NCBI RefSeq assembly: GCF_026210795.1
Contig: NC_089435.1
Location: 496,001-560,000 of the forward strand
From: Rhizophagus irregularis
Taxonomy: Eukaryota; Glomeromycota; Glomeromycetes; Glomerales; Glomeraceae
Reading direction: 5' to 3'
Length of the DNA stretch: 64,000 bases
In this document: piece after piece, positions 1 through 11,535 of the stretch
How the letters are laid out: every line of letters begins with the position of its first letter
Numbering within the stretch: position 1 is the stretch's first letter
Notes under the pieces: model-generated
Seen by the model: the letters and a program-made list of their open reading frames with translations, nothing else
What the model was told of the DNA's origin: nothing
Database searches by the model: none
Made by a program: the position numbers and the translations under genes

Positions 1-3000
1 TCATGAATTACTTTAAGTCCTAATATAATTGTTTTCAATAATTGTAGCTTATCTTGCCACTTAAATTTAATTATATCAGGTAAACATTTTCTCAAACTTC
101 CTTTTTTCGCATAACTCATTACAATTATATAATTTAAATTATTTGGATCTTGAGTAATTCCAAAGAATTGAATAAATTTTGAAAATGATTTCTTTTGACA
201 ATTATAATGATATTTCCACTATATAGACGATAAAAAAATTATTAAATTTTTTGCAAAAGAAAATAAAATTTGCTATTAAAATAAATACTATACCTCATCC
301 AGAAATTTACTATTTAAACTTGATGAATTATTAAGTATTTTAAGAACAACCTCATAATCTATTTGTCTATTCCATTGTTGTTGTTTAAAATTCCAACTAT
401 AAATAGGTCCATCTAACCAGATAGCTTTATGGATTTCTCCAAATCCTCCTTTATCATAATAATAAATACTTGACAATTTATTATAAGGTATCCATTCTAA
501 AATTTCATAACTATTTTTAGTATTCTGTTGTGCTTCTTGAATAAATTTATCAATAAATTCATTTTTACTAGTCCATTTTGAAAAATCTTGTTGAAATCGT
601 CTAGTATTACATTGTTGACACCACTGATAATCAGTATATGGTTGCATGCATTCATTACATGATTCAACTTCATTTTTAGAATTTACGTTATTTTCTGCTA
701 CTTTTTGATACCAATAAAAAGCTTTTTCTAAATTCTTCTTTGTCCCTTCTCCATCATAATACCAATTGGCTAAATTAAGCATTGCTTTAATATGATCTTT
801 TTCTGCTGCTTTTTGGCACCAACGAAAGGCTTTTTCTAAATTCTTTTCTGTTCCTTCTCCATTATAATAGCTATTGGATAAATTAAACATTGCTACTTCA
901 TCACCATTTTCTGCTGATTTTTGAAACCAATGAAAGGCTTTTTCTAAATTCTTTTCTGTTCCTTTTCCATTATAATAATTACTGGCTAAACTAAGCATTG
1001 CATTAATACACCCATTTTCTGCTGCATTTTGATTCCAATAAAAGGCTTTTCCTAAATTCTTTTCTGTTCCTTCTCCATTTTTATAACATATGGCTAAATC
1101 TTTCATTGCATACTTCTCGCCATTTTCTGCTGCTCTTTGAAACAAATAAAAGGCTTTTTCTAAATTCTTTTCTGTTCCTTCTCCATTTTTATAACTAGTT
1201 GCTAAATTAAACATCGCTACTTCATCACCATTTTCTACTGCTTTTTGATACCAATAAAAGGCTTTTTCTAAATTCTTTTCTGTTCCTTTTCCATAATAAT
1301 AACTATCAGCTAAATTATTCATTGCTTTAATATAATCTTTTTCTGCTGCTTTTTGATACCAATGAAAGGCTTTTTCATAATTCTTTTCTATTCCTTTTCC
1401 ATCATAATAACTATTGGCTAAATTATTCATTGCTTTAATATAATCTTTTTCTGCTGCTTTTTGATACCAATAAAAAGCTTTTTCATAATTCTTTTCTGTT
1501 CCTTCTCCATTTTCATAGCATATAGCTAAATTAAGCATTGCTTTTTCATAACCATTTTCTGCTGCTTTTTGATACCAATGAAAGGCTTTTTCATAACTAT
1601 TTTCTGTTCCTTCTCCATAATAATAACTATCAGCTAAATTAAACATTGCTACTTCATTACCATTTTCCGTTGCTTTTTGATACCAATGAAAGGCTTTTTT
1701 ATAATTATTTTCTGTTCCTTCTCCATGATAATAACTATTGGCTAAATTATTCATTGCTACTTCATCACCATTTTCTGCTGCTTTTTAATACCAATAAAAG
1801 GCTTTTTCTAAATTCTTTTCTGTTCCTTCTCCATTATAATAGCTATTGGATAAATTAAACATTGCTACTTCATTACCATTTTCTGCTGCTTTTTGATACC
1901 AATGAAAGGCTTTTTCATAATTCTTTCCTGTTCCTTTTCCATTATAATAACTATTAGCTAAATTAAACATTGCTACTTCATCACCATTTTCTGCTGCTTT
2001 TTGATGCCAATGAAAGGCTTTTTTTAAATTCTTTTCTGTTCCTTTTCCATCATAATAACATAGCGCTAAACTATTTATTGCTTTAATATGATCCTTTTCT
2101 GCTGCTTTTTGATACCAATAAAAAGCTTTTTCATAACTATTTCCTGTACCTTCTCCATAATAATAACTATTTGCTAAATTAAACATTGCTACTTCATTAC
2201 CATTTTCTGCTGCTTTTTGATACCAATGAAAGGCTTTTTTATAATTATTTTCTGTTCCTTCTCCATGATAATAACTATTGGCTAAATTATTCATTGCTAC
2301 TTCATCGCCATTTTCTGCTGCTTTTTTATACCAATAAAAGGCTTTTTCTAAATTCTTTTCTGTTCCTTCTCCATTTTTATAACTAGCTGCCAAATTAAAC
2401 ATTGCTACTTTATTACCATTTTCTGCTGCTTTTTGATACCAATAAAAGGCTTTTTCATAATTCTTTTCTGTTTCTTTTCCATTATAATAACTATTGGCTA
2501 AATTATTCATTGCTTTAATATAATCTTTTTCTGCTGCATTTTGATACCAATAAAAGGCTTTTTCATAATTCTTTTCTGTTCCTTTTCCATTATAATAACT
2601 ATTGGCTAAATTATTCATTGCTTTAATATAATCTTTTTCTACTGCTTTCTGATACCAATAAAAGGCTGTTTCATAATTCTTTTCTGTTCCTTCTCCATTT
2701 TCATAGACCATAGCTAAATTAAGCATTGCTTTTTCATCACCATTTTCTGCTGCTTTTTGATACCAATTAAAGGCTTTTTCATAATTCTTTTCTGTTCCTT
2801 CTCCATTTTCATAACATATGGCCAAACTATTCATTGCTTTTACATAACCATTTTCTGCTGCTTTTTGATAACAATAAACTGCTTTTTCTAAATCCTTTTC
2901 TGTTCCTTTTCCATTTTCATAGCATATAGCTAAATTAAACATTGCTTTTTTATCACCATTTTCTGCTGCTTTTTGATACCAATAAAAAGCTTTTTCATAA

Positions 3001-4067
3001 CTATTTTCTGTTCCTTCTCCATAATAATAACTATAAGCTAAATTAAACATTGCTACTTCATTACCATTTTCTGCTGCGTTTTGATACCAACAAAAGGCTT
3101 TTTCTAAATCCTTTTCTGTTCCTTTTCCATTTTTATAGCATATGGTTAAATTATACATTGCTTTTTCATCACCATTTTCTGCTGCTTTTTGATACCAATA
3201 AAGGGCTTTTTCATAATTCTTTTCTGTTCCTTCTCCATGATAATAACATATAGCTAAACTATTCATTGCTTTTTCATACCCATTTTCTGCTGCTTTTTAA
3301 TGCCAACAAAAGGCTTTTTCTAAATCCTTTTCTGTTCCTTTTCCATTTTTATAGCATATGGTTAAATTATACATTGCTTTTTCATCACCATTTTCTGCTG
3401 CTTTTTGATACCAATAAAAGGCTTTTTCATAATTCTTTTCTGTTCCTTCTCCATGATAATAACATATGGCCGAACTATTCATTGCTACTTCATCACCATT
3501 TTCCGCTGCTTTTTGATACCAATGAAAGGCTTTTTCTAAATCCTTTTCTGTTCCTTTTCCATTTTTATAGCATATGGTTAAATTATACATTGCTTTTTCA
3601 TCACCATTTTCTGCTGCTTTTTGATACCAATAAAAGGCTTTTTCATAATTCTTTTCTGTTCCTTCTCCATGATAATAACATATGGCCGAACTATTCATTG
3701 CTACTTCATCACCATTTTCCGCTGCTTTTTGATACCAATGAAAGGCTTTTTCTAAATCCTTTTCTGTTCCTTTTCCATCATAATAACATAGAGCTAAACT
3801 ATTCATTGCTTTAATATGATCTTTTTCTGCTGCTTTTTGATACCAATGAAAGGCTTTTTCTGAATTCTTTTCTGTTCCTTCTTCATCTCTATATCTATTG
3901 GCTAAATTAAACATTGCAACTTTGTCATCATTTTCTGCTGATCTTTTTAAATAATCAATACATTCTTTACACCATAATCCTTCAGTAAATGGGTTACAAC
4001 AATTTTTGATGTTTATTATATCTGTATCTTTATCTGAGATATTTAAATTACTAAGTTTAATTTCCAT
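1..4067 (-). pseudogene. Sel1-repeat/protein kinase-like gene, broken by two in-frame stops; 3' end beyond the window
   Basis: It reads right to left from the ATG at 4067. About 48 N-terminal residues with a CxxC-like motif (CCNPF...WCKEC) are followed by 30 Sel1-like repeats of 36 residues (TPR-like helical pairs that scaffold protein interactions). Then come a second Cys motif (CNECMQPY...WCQQC) and the N-lobe of a kinase: glycine loop DKGGFGEIHKAIW and VVLK with the ATP-binding lysine. A clean intron (293-219, GT...AG, 75 nt) joins FLDE to a second exon starting at 218 (WKYHYNCQKK), which reaches the GLKVIH helix before the catalytic loop. The loop itself lies off the window. Two TAA codons, at 3299-3297 and 1787-1785, interrupt the single long exon without changing frame. 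Both replace the CAA of the repeat motif WYQKAAE. It is therefore a pseudogene, a read-through gene or an assembly artefact. The family and exon structure are clear; functional status is not. Confidence 0.82.
675..3920 (-). repeat. Tandem array of thirty 108-bp Sel1-coding repeats
   Basis: Each unit encodes 36 residues of the pattern NLAxxYxxGEGTEKNxEKAFxWYQKAAENGxxxAM. I counted 6 units before the first stop, 14 between the stops and 10 after the second. Spacing is constant at 108 bp and there is no frameshift. A two-unit block near 3410-3840 is duplicated almost exactly (period 216 bp), which shows recent unequal exchange. The opposite strand stays open over several hundred bases only because the codon pattern repeats. 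Confidence 0.93.
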
Positions 4068-4176
4068 TTGGCTATTTTAGAAATTTATTTTATTGAAAAA
4101 AAAATTTTTTTTTTTATTCAATATGCCATAAATGAGTTACTAAAAAAGAATACTTACCAAAAGTAGAAGTTACTAT

Positions 4177-4184
4177 AAAAAATG
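4177..4184. repeat. Target-site duplication, left copy (AAAAAATG)
   Basis: The same octamer is at 8122-8129, immediately outside the right end of the foldback element. Confidence 0.85.
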
Positions 4185-6985
4185 CACCCCAGCCAAATGA
4201 TCGACATAGTTTCTAAGCTAAGTGGGCGTGCACTACATCCTAGCTTATAAACTGCCCATGGGCCAGATTAGCCCACGAGATCTGATTGGTCCAAACAACT
4301 TACCAACATTTAATTACAAATAAGGCAATTTTATAACTTTTGACCGGATATTTACTTATAAACTCATGGTCAAGGATTGCATTAATGTACATTTTGTACC
4401 ACCTTGTAACTATAAAAAAGGCAAAAAATTTTCAAGGTTACACATTAATTTGGCCAGAATTAAGATAATTTCGCCCAGCAAAATTTGGCCGGAATTATAA
4501 AAACGGACATTAATGTCCGTTTTTGTAAATTTGGTAAGCATTATATTATAAATGCAAATATTATAAATTGCATCAATTTATCATAATCCAGTAATCATAG
4601 AAAAAATAAATTATAACTTGTTAGCTTTGTCTCATCAAGACATGTTAAATTGTTAAATTGTGGTTTCTATCATCAATAGATGGAAAGTTATTGGCATTTG
4701 GAAATATTTAAAAATACAAAAAAATTCTTTTCAAACAATGTAAATATCTTATTATTTATTAATCCTAAAGGTATAAAACTCCTACCATTTAATACATCTC
4801 AATACAATCCAACAAGCTGTGTATTATATTTTTACAATTACTTGATGACAAGTTAATGCAATTTAACTTTTAGCAATTTGGTATATTTTAACCAAAAAAA
4901 AAATTTTTTTATTGTAAATTTAAGTTATTTAACATTTAAAAAATGATTTTTTGTTTTTATTTTTCACTATTAAATACAAATTATTTCAAAAATGCAGAAA
5001 ATTAAATCTTTTAATTATTATTTAAAAATTATGCTATTAAATAAAACATTATTTTTTTGTTTTTTATTTACTTTTTTTATTAGATCTAAAAATTGTCAGA
5101 AATTTAAATCCTTCAATTATTAATACATTACATATTTATGGAAGTTAAATAAACATACTTATTTAATGTAATTTAGCAATTAACATTGATTAATTTTGAT
5201 TTTATTAATTTTTTTTTATTTGATGATTTTGATCCAAATTATTTCGAAAATTGATAAAAATTTAAATGATTTGGCTCTTTTAATTATTAATATATTACAT
5301 ATTTATGGAAGTTAAATAAATATACTTATTTATTAATCTACTATTTAATGTAATTTAGCAATTAACATTTTATTTTGATTTTATTTATTTTTTTTATTGA
5401 TCTAAATTATTTAAAAATTAATAGAAATTAAATGATTTATTTGGCTCTTTTAATTATTAATATATTATATATTTATAGAAGTTAAATAAACATACTTATT
5501 TAATCTATTTAATGTAATTTAGCAATTAACATTGATTTTATTTTAATTTTATTTTATTTTTTTATTTGATCTAAATTATTTAAAATTTGATAGAAAATTA
5601 AAGGATTTGATTCTTAATTATTAGTACATTATATTTATGGAAGTTAGATAAACATACCTATTTAATAATGGAATTTAATGTTTAAAATTATTTTATTAAT
5701 ATAAAACTTAATTTTTGTTTTGTTTTTATTTACAGTTTTTTATTTTTATTTTTTTTTATTAGATACAAATTATTTTAAATATTGTTAGAAATTGGATCAA
5801 CAAAATCATTTATTAAAAAAATTTGGATTTGCAAATATTGCAGTAAATGTTTATCAGTACATTTCGCAAATCCAAATTTTTTTTAATGAATGATTTTGTT
5901 GATCCAATTTCTAACAATATTTAAAATAATTTGTATCTAATAAAAAATAAATAAATAATAAATACTGTAAATAAAAACAAAACAAAAATTAAGTTTTATA
6001 TTAATAAAATAATTTAAATATTAAATTCCATTAAATAGGTATGTTTATTCAACTTCTATAGATATAATAATATACTAATAATTAAAAGAATCAAATCATT
6101 TAATTTTCTAATAATATTTAAAATAAATTATATCTAATTAAAAAAAAGAATAAAACTAAAATAAAATCAATGGCCTATTAATAAAATAATTTTTCAATTG
6201 CTAAATTGCATATGTAATGTACTAATAATTAAAGAATCTAATTTTTTGACAATTTTTAAAATAATTTGCATCTAATAATAAAAAAAATATTTTAATTAAT
6301 AAAATAATTTTAAATACCAAATTACATTAAATACCAATATGTTTATGTAACTTTCACATATATTTAATTTACTACTAAATACTAGGTATATTTATATATG
6401 TAACTTCCACATATATTTAATATACTAATAATTGAAAGATCTAATTTTTTGGCAATTTTAAAAATAAAAAAACTAAAAAGTCAATATTTTTTCAATAAAC
6501 CAATTTTTTAAATGCCAAATAGCATTAAATAAATAGTATATTTATATAACATTATCTACAAAGATAGTATATAATGAATTGGATAATTAAATAATTTATT
6601 TATACATTCTTAATGTAATATATATATATTATATTAAAGTAAACTTCCATAAATAGCATGTGATGTATTATTTTATAACAATTAGAATAATAAATTAAAT
6701 TATTAATTAATTATATCAATTATAAATTTTTGTAAATTTTCTTTACAAAATTTTCGTATAATATTTATAAAACACAATGTTCATATAACTTTTATATATT
6801 AAATAAATAATAAAACAATATCTAGTATTCTGATTTAAAAAAAACAAATGTCTATTATCTGATTAAATATTTACATTAAATTGCTGAAAGCTAAACTGCT
6901 TTAGCTTGAAATCAAGTAATTACAAATAGAAAGATAAAATATATATAGCTTGTTGGATTGTTTTTTTGAGATATTTTAAATGGTA

Positions 6986-7387
6986 TGGTGCGGCGCATCT
7001 ATACTCATCAACAGTCCAAAAATTTATTTTAGGCCGATCTTTACCAAATTAAGTAATAGTTTAGCCTTATTTGGTAACATCCCCATTGATCATTGCGTGA
7101 TTTATTAAATTAGATTTACCTGATTGGCTCAAATCGTAATCACGTGGAAAATTGATTCCGAAATTTCACTATTTTACATAGACTTATATAAAAAATACTC
7201 CAACTTAAAAAGCTAATAACTTTTAATCTATAAAAGTTAGAGGAAATTAAATCCGATAGAATGAAAGAGAATCCTTTAATCTATAATTGTATCAGTTTAC
7301 TTTTTCAGTTTAACATAAAATTTTAATGAGTTATTGAAGTTTAAAAATACCCAATTTTCATTTGATGAGTATAGATGCGCCGCACCA
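6986..7387. mobile_element. Nested MITE, TA target duplication (Tc1/mariner-like)
   Basis: A 402-bp insertion in the right arm of the foldback element. Its termini are TGGTGCGGCGCATCTATACT and the complement ending in GCGCCGCACCA, flanked by TA on both sides (6984-6985 and 7388-7389). The matching position in the left arm (about 4790, AAATGGTAGGAG) has an uninterrupted single TA, so the empty site is preserved in the same molecule. No ORF. The TA duplication and short matched ends fit Tc1/mariner-derived MITEs. Confidence 0.88.
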
Positions 7388-7631
7388 TAGCAGTTTTATA
7401 CCTTTAGGATTAATAAATACAGTAAATAATAAAATATTAACATTTTCTTGAAATAATTTTTTATATTTTTAAATATTTATAAATGCTAATAACTTTTATT
7501 TATTGATAATAGAAATTCCACTATTTAGCATATTTTGATGAGACAAAGACAACAAAATATAATTTATTTATTTATGATTACTGAATAATTAGTTAAAATA
7601 TTTACATTCATAATGCTGGCCAAATTTACAA

Positions 7632-7830
7632 AAACGGACATAAATGTCCGTTTTTATAATTCCGGCCAAATTTGAAAACCATCTATTTTATAATTCCGGC
7701 CAAATTTATGTCCGTTTTTATAATTCTGGCCAAATTTGCAAACGGACATTTATGTCCGTTTTTATAATTCTTGCCAAATTTGCAAACGGACATTTATGTC
7801 CGTTTTATAATTCCGGCCAAATTTTGCTGG
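7632..7830. repeat. Tandem repeats carrying the palindrome ACGGACATNNATGTCCGT
   Basis: About four units of roughly 40-48 bp, each combining the palindrome with TATAATTCCGGCCAAATTT. One unit has lost its left half-palindrome. The left arm has a single unit (about 4485-4535), so the array expanded on one side only. Confidence 0.8.
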
Positions 7831-8121
7831 GCGAAATTATCTTAATTCTGGCCAAATTAATGTGTAACCTTAAAAAATTTTTTGCCTTTTTTATAGTTAC
7901 AAGGTGGTACAAAATGTACATTAATGCAATCCTTGACCATGAGTTTATAAGTAAATATCCGGTCAAAAGTTATAAAATTGCCTTATTTGTAATTAAATGT
8001 TGGTAAGTTGTTTGGACCAATCAGATCTCGTGGGCTAATCTGGCCCATGGGCAGTTTATAAGCTAGGATGTAGTGCACGCCCACTTAGCTTAGAAACTAT
8101 GCCGATCATTTGGCTGGGGTG

Positions 8122-8129
8122 AAAAAATG
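8122..8129. repeat. Target-site duplication, right copy (AAAAAATG)
   Basis: Identical to 4177-4184. Together they set the element borders at 4185 and 8121. Confidence 0.85.
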
Positions 8130-9200
8130 AATTTTTTTCGGGTCATATTTTTTCCGATGCACTGATCTGCATCATACCCAAATTCTTAAAAAAATTTTCT
8201 ATTGAAACAGATTGCGATGTGTTGAATTTCACTATGTTTTAGTATACGGTAGTAGACATAAATAAAAAAAATTGTTAACGTAAAAATAAACAAGCTTAAT
8301 TTTGAAAAATTTTAAAATTAAAAGAAGCATTTTTTATCAGCACGTTCTTTAATGAAATTGGTAGACAAATGGGTATTAATTGAATATTTTCACAAATAAA
8401 ACTTTACATAGGTATACAAAAATCGTTATACTAATATAATTATAATAATTACATTCAATAGTAATTTTTTTATGTTCTCAGAAATTTGACGATACATAGT
8501 ATAATAAATGATTATATATTATAAACTAAGAATCCTGTTATACTCAAATAATATTAAAAAAAAGATTTTTTTTAAAAAAAATTTTCTGGGTAACATATGC
8601 TTAAAAAATAATAAAAGTTAAATAAATAAATAAAATCTATTTTTGATAAAAATAGATGTTAAAAGTTACAATAAATGAATCCTAAATTTAGATTGGCCCA
8701 TGTGCTATTACGTAATTCTAATTTTTGTATATTAATTAAATTTGAAAAAATTTCAAAAAATTCTTCTAATTGTAAATAGGCATGTTTTATTATTTCTTAT
8801 CCATAACCATAATGATATATTATGGTAAGCCGACTGAACCGTGCTTGACAAACGTGTGCCACATTTTACGGCAGCAGCAGGTACAGAGGTGTTGCGGCAG
8901 GTAGCGCCTAATCGTGGCAGGTGTTTTTTACAGCAGGTGCTTCGGTAATAGGCTTTTTTGGAAATTGGATTTTTGAGCTTTTTACATTCATTTCTAAATT
9001 AATTAGTTTATTTTTAATTTTCTAAACAAAAATGGTTAGGACAAATTTTTTTCTGAATCGTTGGTCCTATACCTTTTTATTGGATTAATTATTAAAATAT
9101 ATTTAGTCTAATTTAGATGCCACATACATAATGCATAGAGCTGACCCGAAAGTTATTAAGAAAGTGGTTCAGCATATTTTATATAGAAAATTTCAAAGTT
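8130..9200. other. Intergenic, no gene recognised
   Basis: AT-rich sequence without a credible ORF. A short G-rich patch at 8868-8950 repeats GCAGGT several times. A 24-codon open stretch from the ATG at 9131 runs into the MITE at 9203 and could be a truncated coding remnant, but I do not recognise it. Confidence 0.5.
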
Positions 9201-9202
9201 TA

Positions 9203-9571
9203 CACGGGGTGTTTGAACACGGGTCATGTGAAATATAATGACACCAATGTCACACCCTTTTACTTTTTCTATGTAATATATGTATTTTTGACTGCTCTGC
9301 AAGTTTACTTAAGGCATCAAAGGGGGTTTTGAATGCCGTTTTTGACTTATATATGAAAAACTGTCTTTGCCGATCATTTCCTAAATTTTTTTAAGAGCGA
9401 TCGGCAAAATCAATTATTCATAGGTAAAGTCAAAACTGACATTCATAAGCACCTTTGATGCCTTAGGTAAACTTGTAGAGCAGGCAAAAATCCATTTATC
9501 TACTAATTTTGAAGTTTATACTATTAGTCAAAATGGCAATAATCACATGACCCGGGTTCAAACACCCCGTG
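9203..9571. mobile_element. MITE, 369 bp, TA-flanked
   Basis: Termini CACGGGGTGTTTGAACACGG and the complement ending in AACACCCCGTG, flanked by TA at 9201-9202 and 9572-9573. The inner part is also an inverted repeat (CTGCTCTGCAAGTTTACTTA at about 9292 against TAAACTTGTAGAGCAGG near 9470). The same core recurs near 45.7 and 56.1 kb with other outer ends. No coding capacity. Confidence 0.82.
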
Positions 9572-9595
9572 TACAAATAGAAATTGCCTTTTATA

Positions 9596-10437
9596 TATAA
9601 ACAAACTTCTAATGATGCATTTAAAGCTCTTATAGAACGGTTACCGACCTTAGAACAAATAGAAAACTCTGTACAAGTAGAAAATAAAATTATTGCTGAT
9701 CATCAAAAAATTGCTAAAGAATTGGAACCTTTAATTGAATTTATTGATTTCAGACGAATTCAAGTTCAAGTATTAGTTGATATTATTGAGCTTGAGCCAC
9801 TAGAAATTGTTCTAACTAAAATTATTCTAAATGTATATCGATATAATACAAAATCAATTAATTCCGGTAGAAATTATACCCATTTATTTCAATTATACAG
9901 CATGTGGATCAAAACTTATTATTGAGGATAATGGAAAAGTTATTCATGCACGAAATGATCTTGATTTACTCCACAGTGTTAGAGCTAAAATGAAATTAGA
10001 AAATAATTATATTTTTGAATGGGATGTTATTATTGAAAGAGATTGTAGTTGGTCTTGGGTTGGGGTATGTGCATCAGAAAATTTTAATTATGAAATTCCT
10101 GCAGGAAAACAATCTTCTGGATGGGTATTAGGTTCAATGGTAATTGTCGTAGTTCTGGAGTTAATATAGGAAATTATTGCCCATCATTCGGAGATGGTAC
10201 AAAAATTACTGTCCACTTAGATATGAATAAAAGAACTTGTGCACGGTACAAAGTATCCAGAAGTATCAACATGGGATAATTTACCATCAAAGCTTTATTC
10301 AGTACTCAGTAGTATCGTTGTATTACCCTGGTCAATTTCGAATTCAGCTTCATCAGAAAAGAATTTGATTGTAAAAAATCTTTTGATATTATTTACAACT
10401 ATAATGAAAGATTTAAATTCGTGGCCAAATTACTAAT
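9596..10437 (+). pseudogene. SPRY-domain protein pseudogene
   Basis: Reading through frame changes gives a recognisable SPRY (B30.2-like) protein. An N-terminal helical part (QTSNDAFKALIERLPTLEQI) is followed by YFNYTACGSKL, then FEWDVIIERDCSWSWVGVCA and SGWVLGS. GNYCPSFGDGTKITVHLDMN, GTKYPEVSTWDNLPSKLY and finally YPGQFRIQLHQKRI complete it. At least four frame changes are needed: near 9800-9835, near 10137, near 10240 where several codons before GTKYPE are missing, and near 10310. There is no long intact frame. The MITE at 9203-9571 abuts the 5' end, where the start is lost. Similar SPRY proteins are abundant in Rhizophagus. Similarity is judged by eye. Confidence 0.7.
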
Positions 10438-11355
10438 ATAGTCAGAAATCATAATTTAGTGTTCAAGTCTTTTTTCAAATTTTGGTTATTTTTAATTTAT
10501 ATATTTTATAAATTAATAAAATAACAATAATAAACAGCTTTTTTTTTATGGCTGATGAAATATTTTAACCATACATGCAAATTTTACGGTACTAATACTT
10601 TTTAACCGCGTAAAGAAACCCTTTATCCAATCATATGAGTCACTGAATAGCGTAAAAAAAGTTAGTCGAACTAAGCTAAATTTATTAAATATTAAATTAA
10701 TCAAACCACATTTTTGCGAGTGAATATGATAAGAAAAAATAAGAATAAAACTAGAAAGAGAAGAAAAACTCTATAATTGAAAAGTTCTATTTGTCTATGG
10801 GAGTAAAAATCTATATCCCAGTTCACATCTTCAACTGTGCATAAGAAGTAAGAATTTCACCTGACGCCAACGTTAAGACACCTATTTAAAAGAAAAAATT
10901 AATTGATACATGCCCTACAAAATTTACAAAATTTTTTAGTCACTATCACCTTATACCATATGAGGTTTACCACCCTGTTAATTATGCCTAAGCAGGGAAC
11001 CCCAGGACACCCATGTGGCCATCATAGGATCTATGGTAAATGGACTCATATAGTATTCAATAACAATTACTAAGTAAGTGACATGGCATAGGAGATATGT
11101 GTCATTTCCAACGGGAACCTGGCCTTCCCTTCCATATGGATCAGCTTGGGGATCACCTATATGGCATCATTGTAGCTATGACTTTGTGCACAAAATCAGA
11201 TAGCTACTAGCCTGTAGCAAATGGTACGTACTACGAGCACATAAACCCCTATGTCAATTATACCAGTTCACCATCCGGAAGACTTTCAGTGAACCCTGCA
11301 GTGTTACACCTACACATACGTCCATCCGGCGAACTATTATAATTATACTTACCAC
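10438..11355. other. Intergenic, nothing recognised
   Basis: Less AT-rich than its surroundings from about 10.95 kb, with no sustained ORF or clear repeat. It may be old transposon sequence. Confidence 0.4.
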
Positions 11356-11535
11356 TTAATGATATGACCTAGCCTCATTTAGTGTTAGCTTGTCCCCTAT
11401 CGAAGGAGCTCTAGTAGTAGAAGAGGGATCTGCAGGAGAATGAGAAGAAATGAAACCAGAAGCTGGAGCGTGAATAGAGGTTTCAAGAGAAGAGTTTTCT
11501 GAAGCGGTAAGTTCAGCGGTATTTTGAGTATTCAT
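11356..11535 (-). CDS. Short Ser/Thr/Ala-rich ORF, 59 aa, possible N-terminal exon
   Basis: It starts at the ATG at 11535 (MNTQNTAELTASENSSLETS) and ends in EARSYH with TAA at 11358-11356. The composition (Ser, Thr, Ala, Pro) is unlike the AT-driven noise nearby, and GTAAGT, a strong donor, follows a few bases after the stop. It could be the low-complexity N-terminus of a larger, now broken gene or a gag-like protein. I do not recognise the family. Confidence 0.3.
   Translation of the reverse strand: MNTQNTAELTASENSSLETSIHAPASGFISSHSPADPSSTTRAPSIGDKLTLNEARSYH

Larger units (their letters stand above)
4185..8121. mobile_element. Foldback (giant palindromic) transposon, 3.9 kb, non-autonomous
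   Basis: The ends are inverted copies: CACCCCAGCCAAATGATCG at 4185 and its complement ending at 8121. The outer ~330 bp of the two arms differ at only one or two positions by eye. The inverted similarity continues inward through AT-rich sequence to a hairpin centre near 5839-5859. The arms flanking the centre (about 5585-5832 and 5866-6115) are again close to perfect. The 8-bp sequence AAAAAATG lies directly outside both ends (4177-4184 and 8122-8129), a target-site duplication. No transposase is encoded. Long inverted arms suggest a Mutator-like or FB-type foldback; an 8-bp duplication also fits hAT, but the CACCC terminus does not match the usual hAT end. The left end lies 110 bp upstream of the Sel1/kinase start. 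Confidence 0.9.

Noticed and set aside
1646-3814. Long plus-strand frames (Leu/Phe/His-rich) opposite the Sel1 array
   Set aside because: They are the complement of the 108-bp repeat; the repeated codon pattern keeps the opposite strand open. No start context or independent motif.
7644-8006. 120-codon plus frame in the foldback element
   Set aside because: It translates the palindromic tandem repeats and terminal inverted repeat (repeating FYNSGQI); not a protein.
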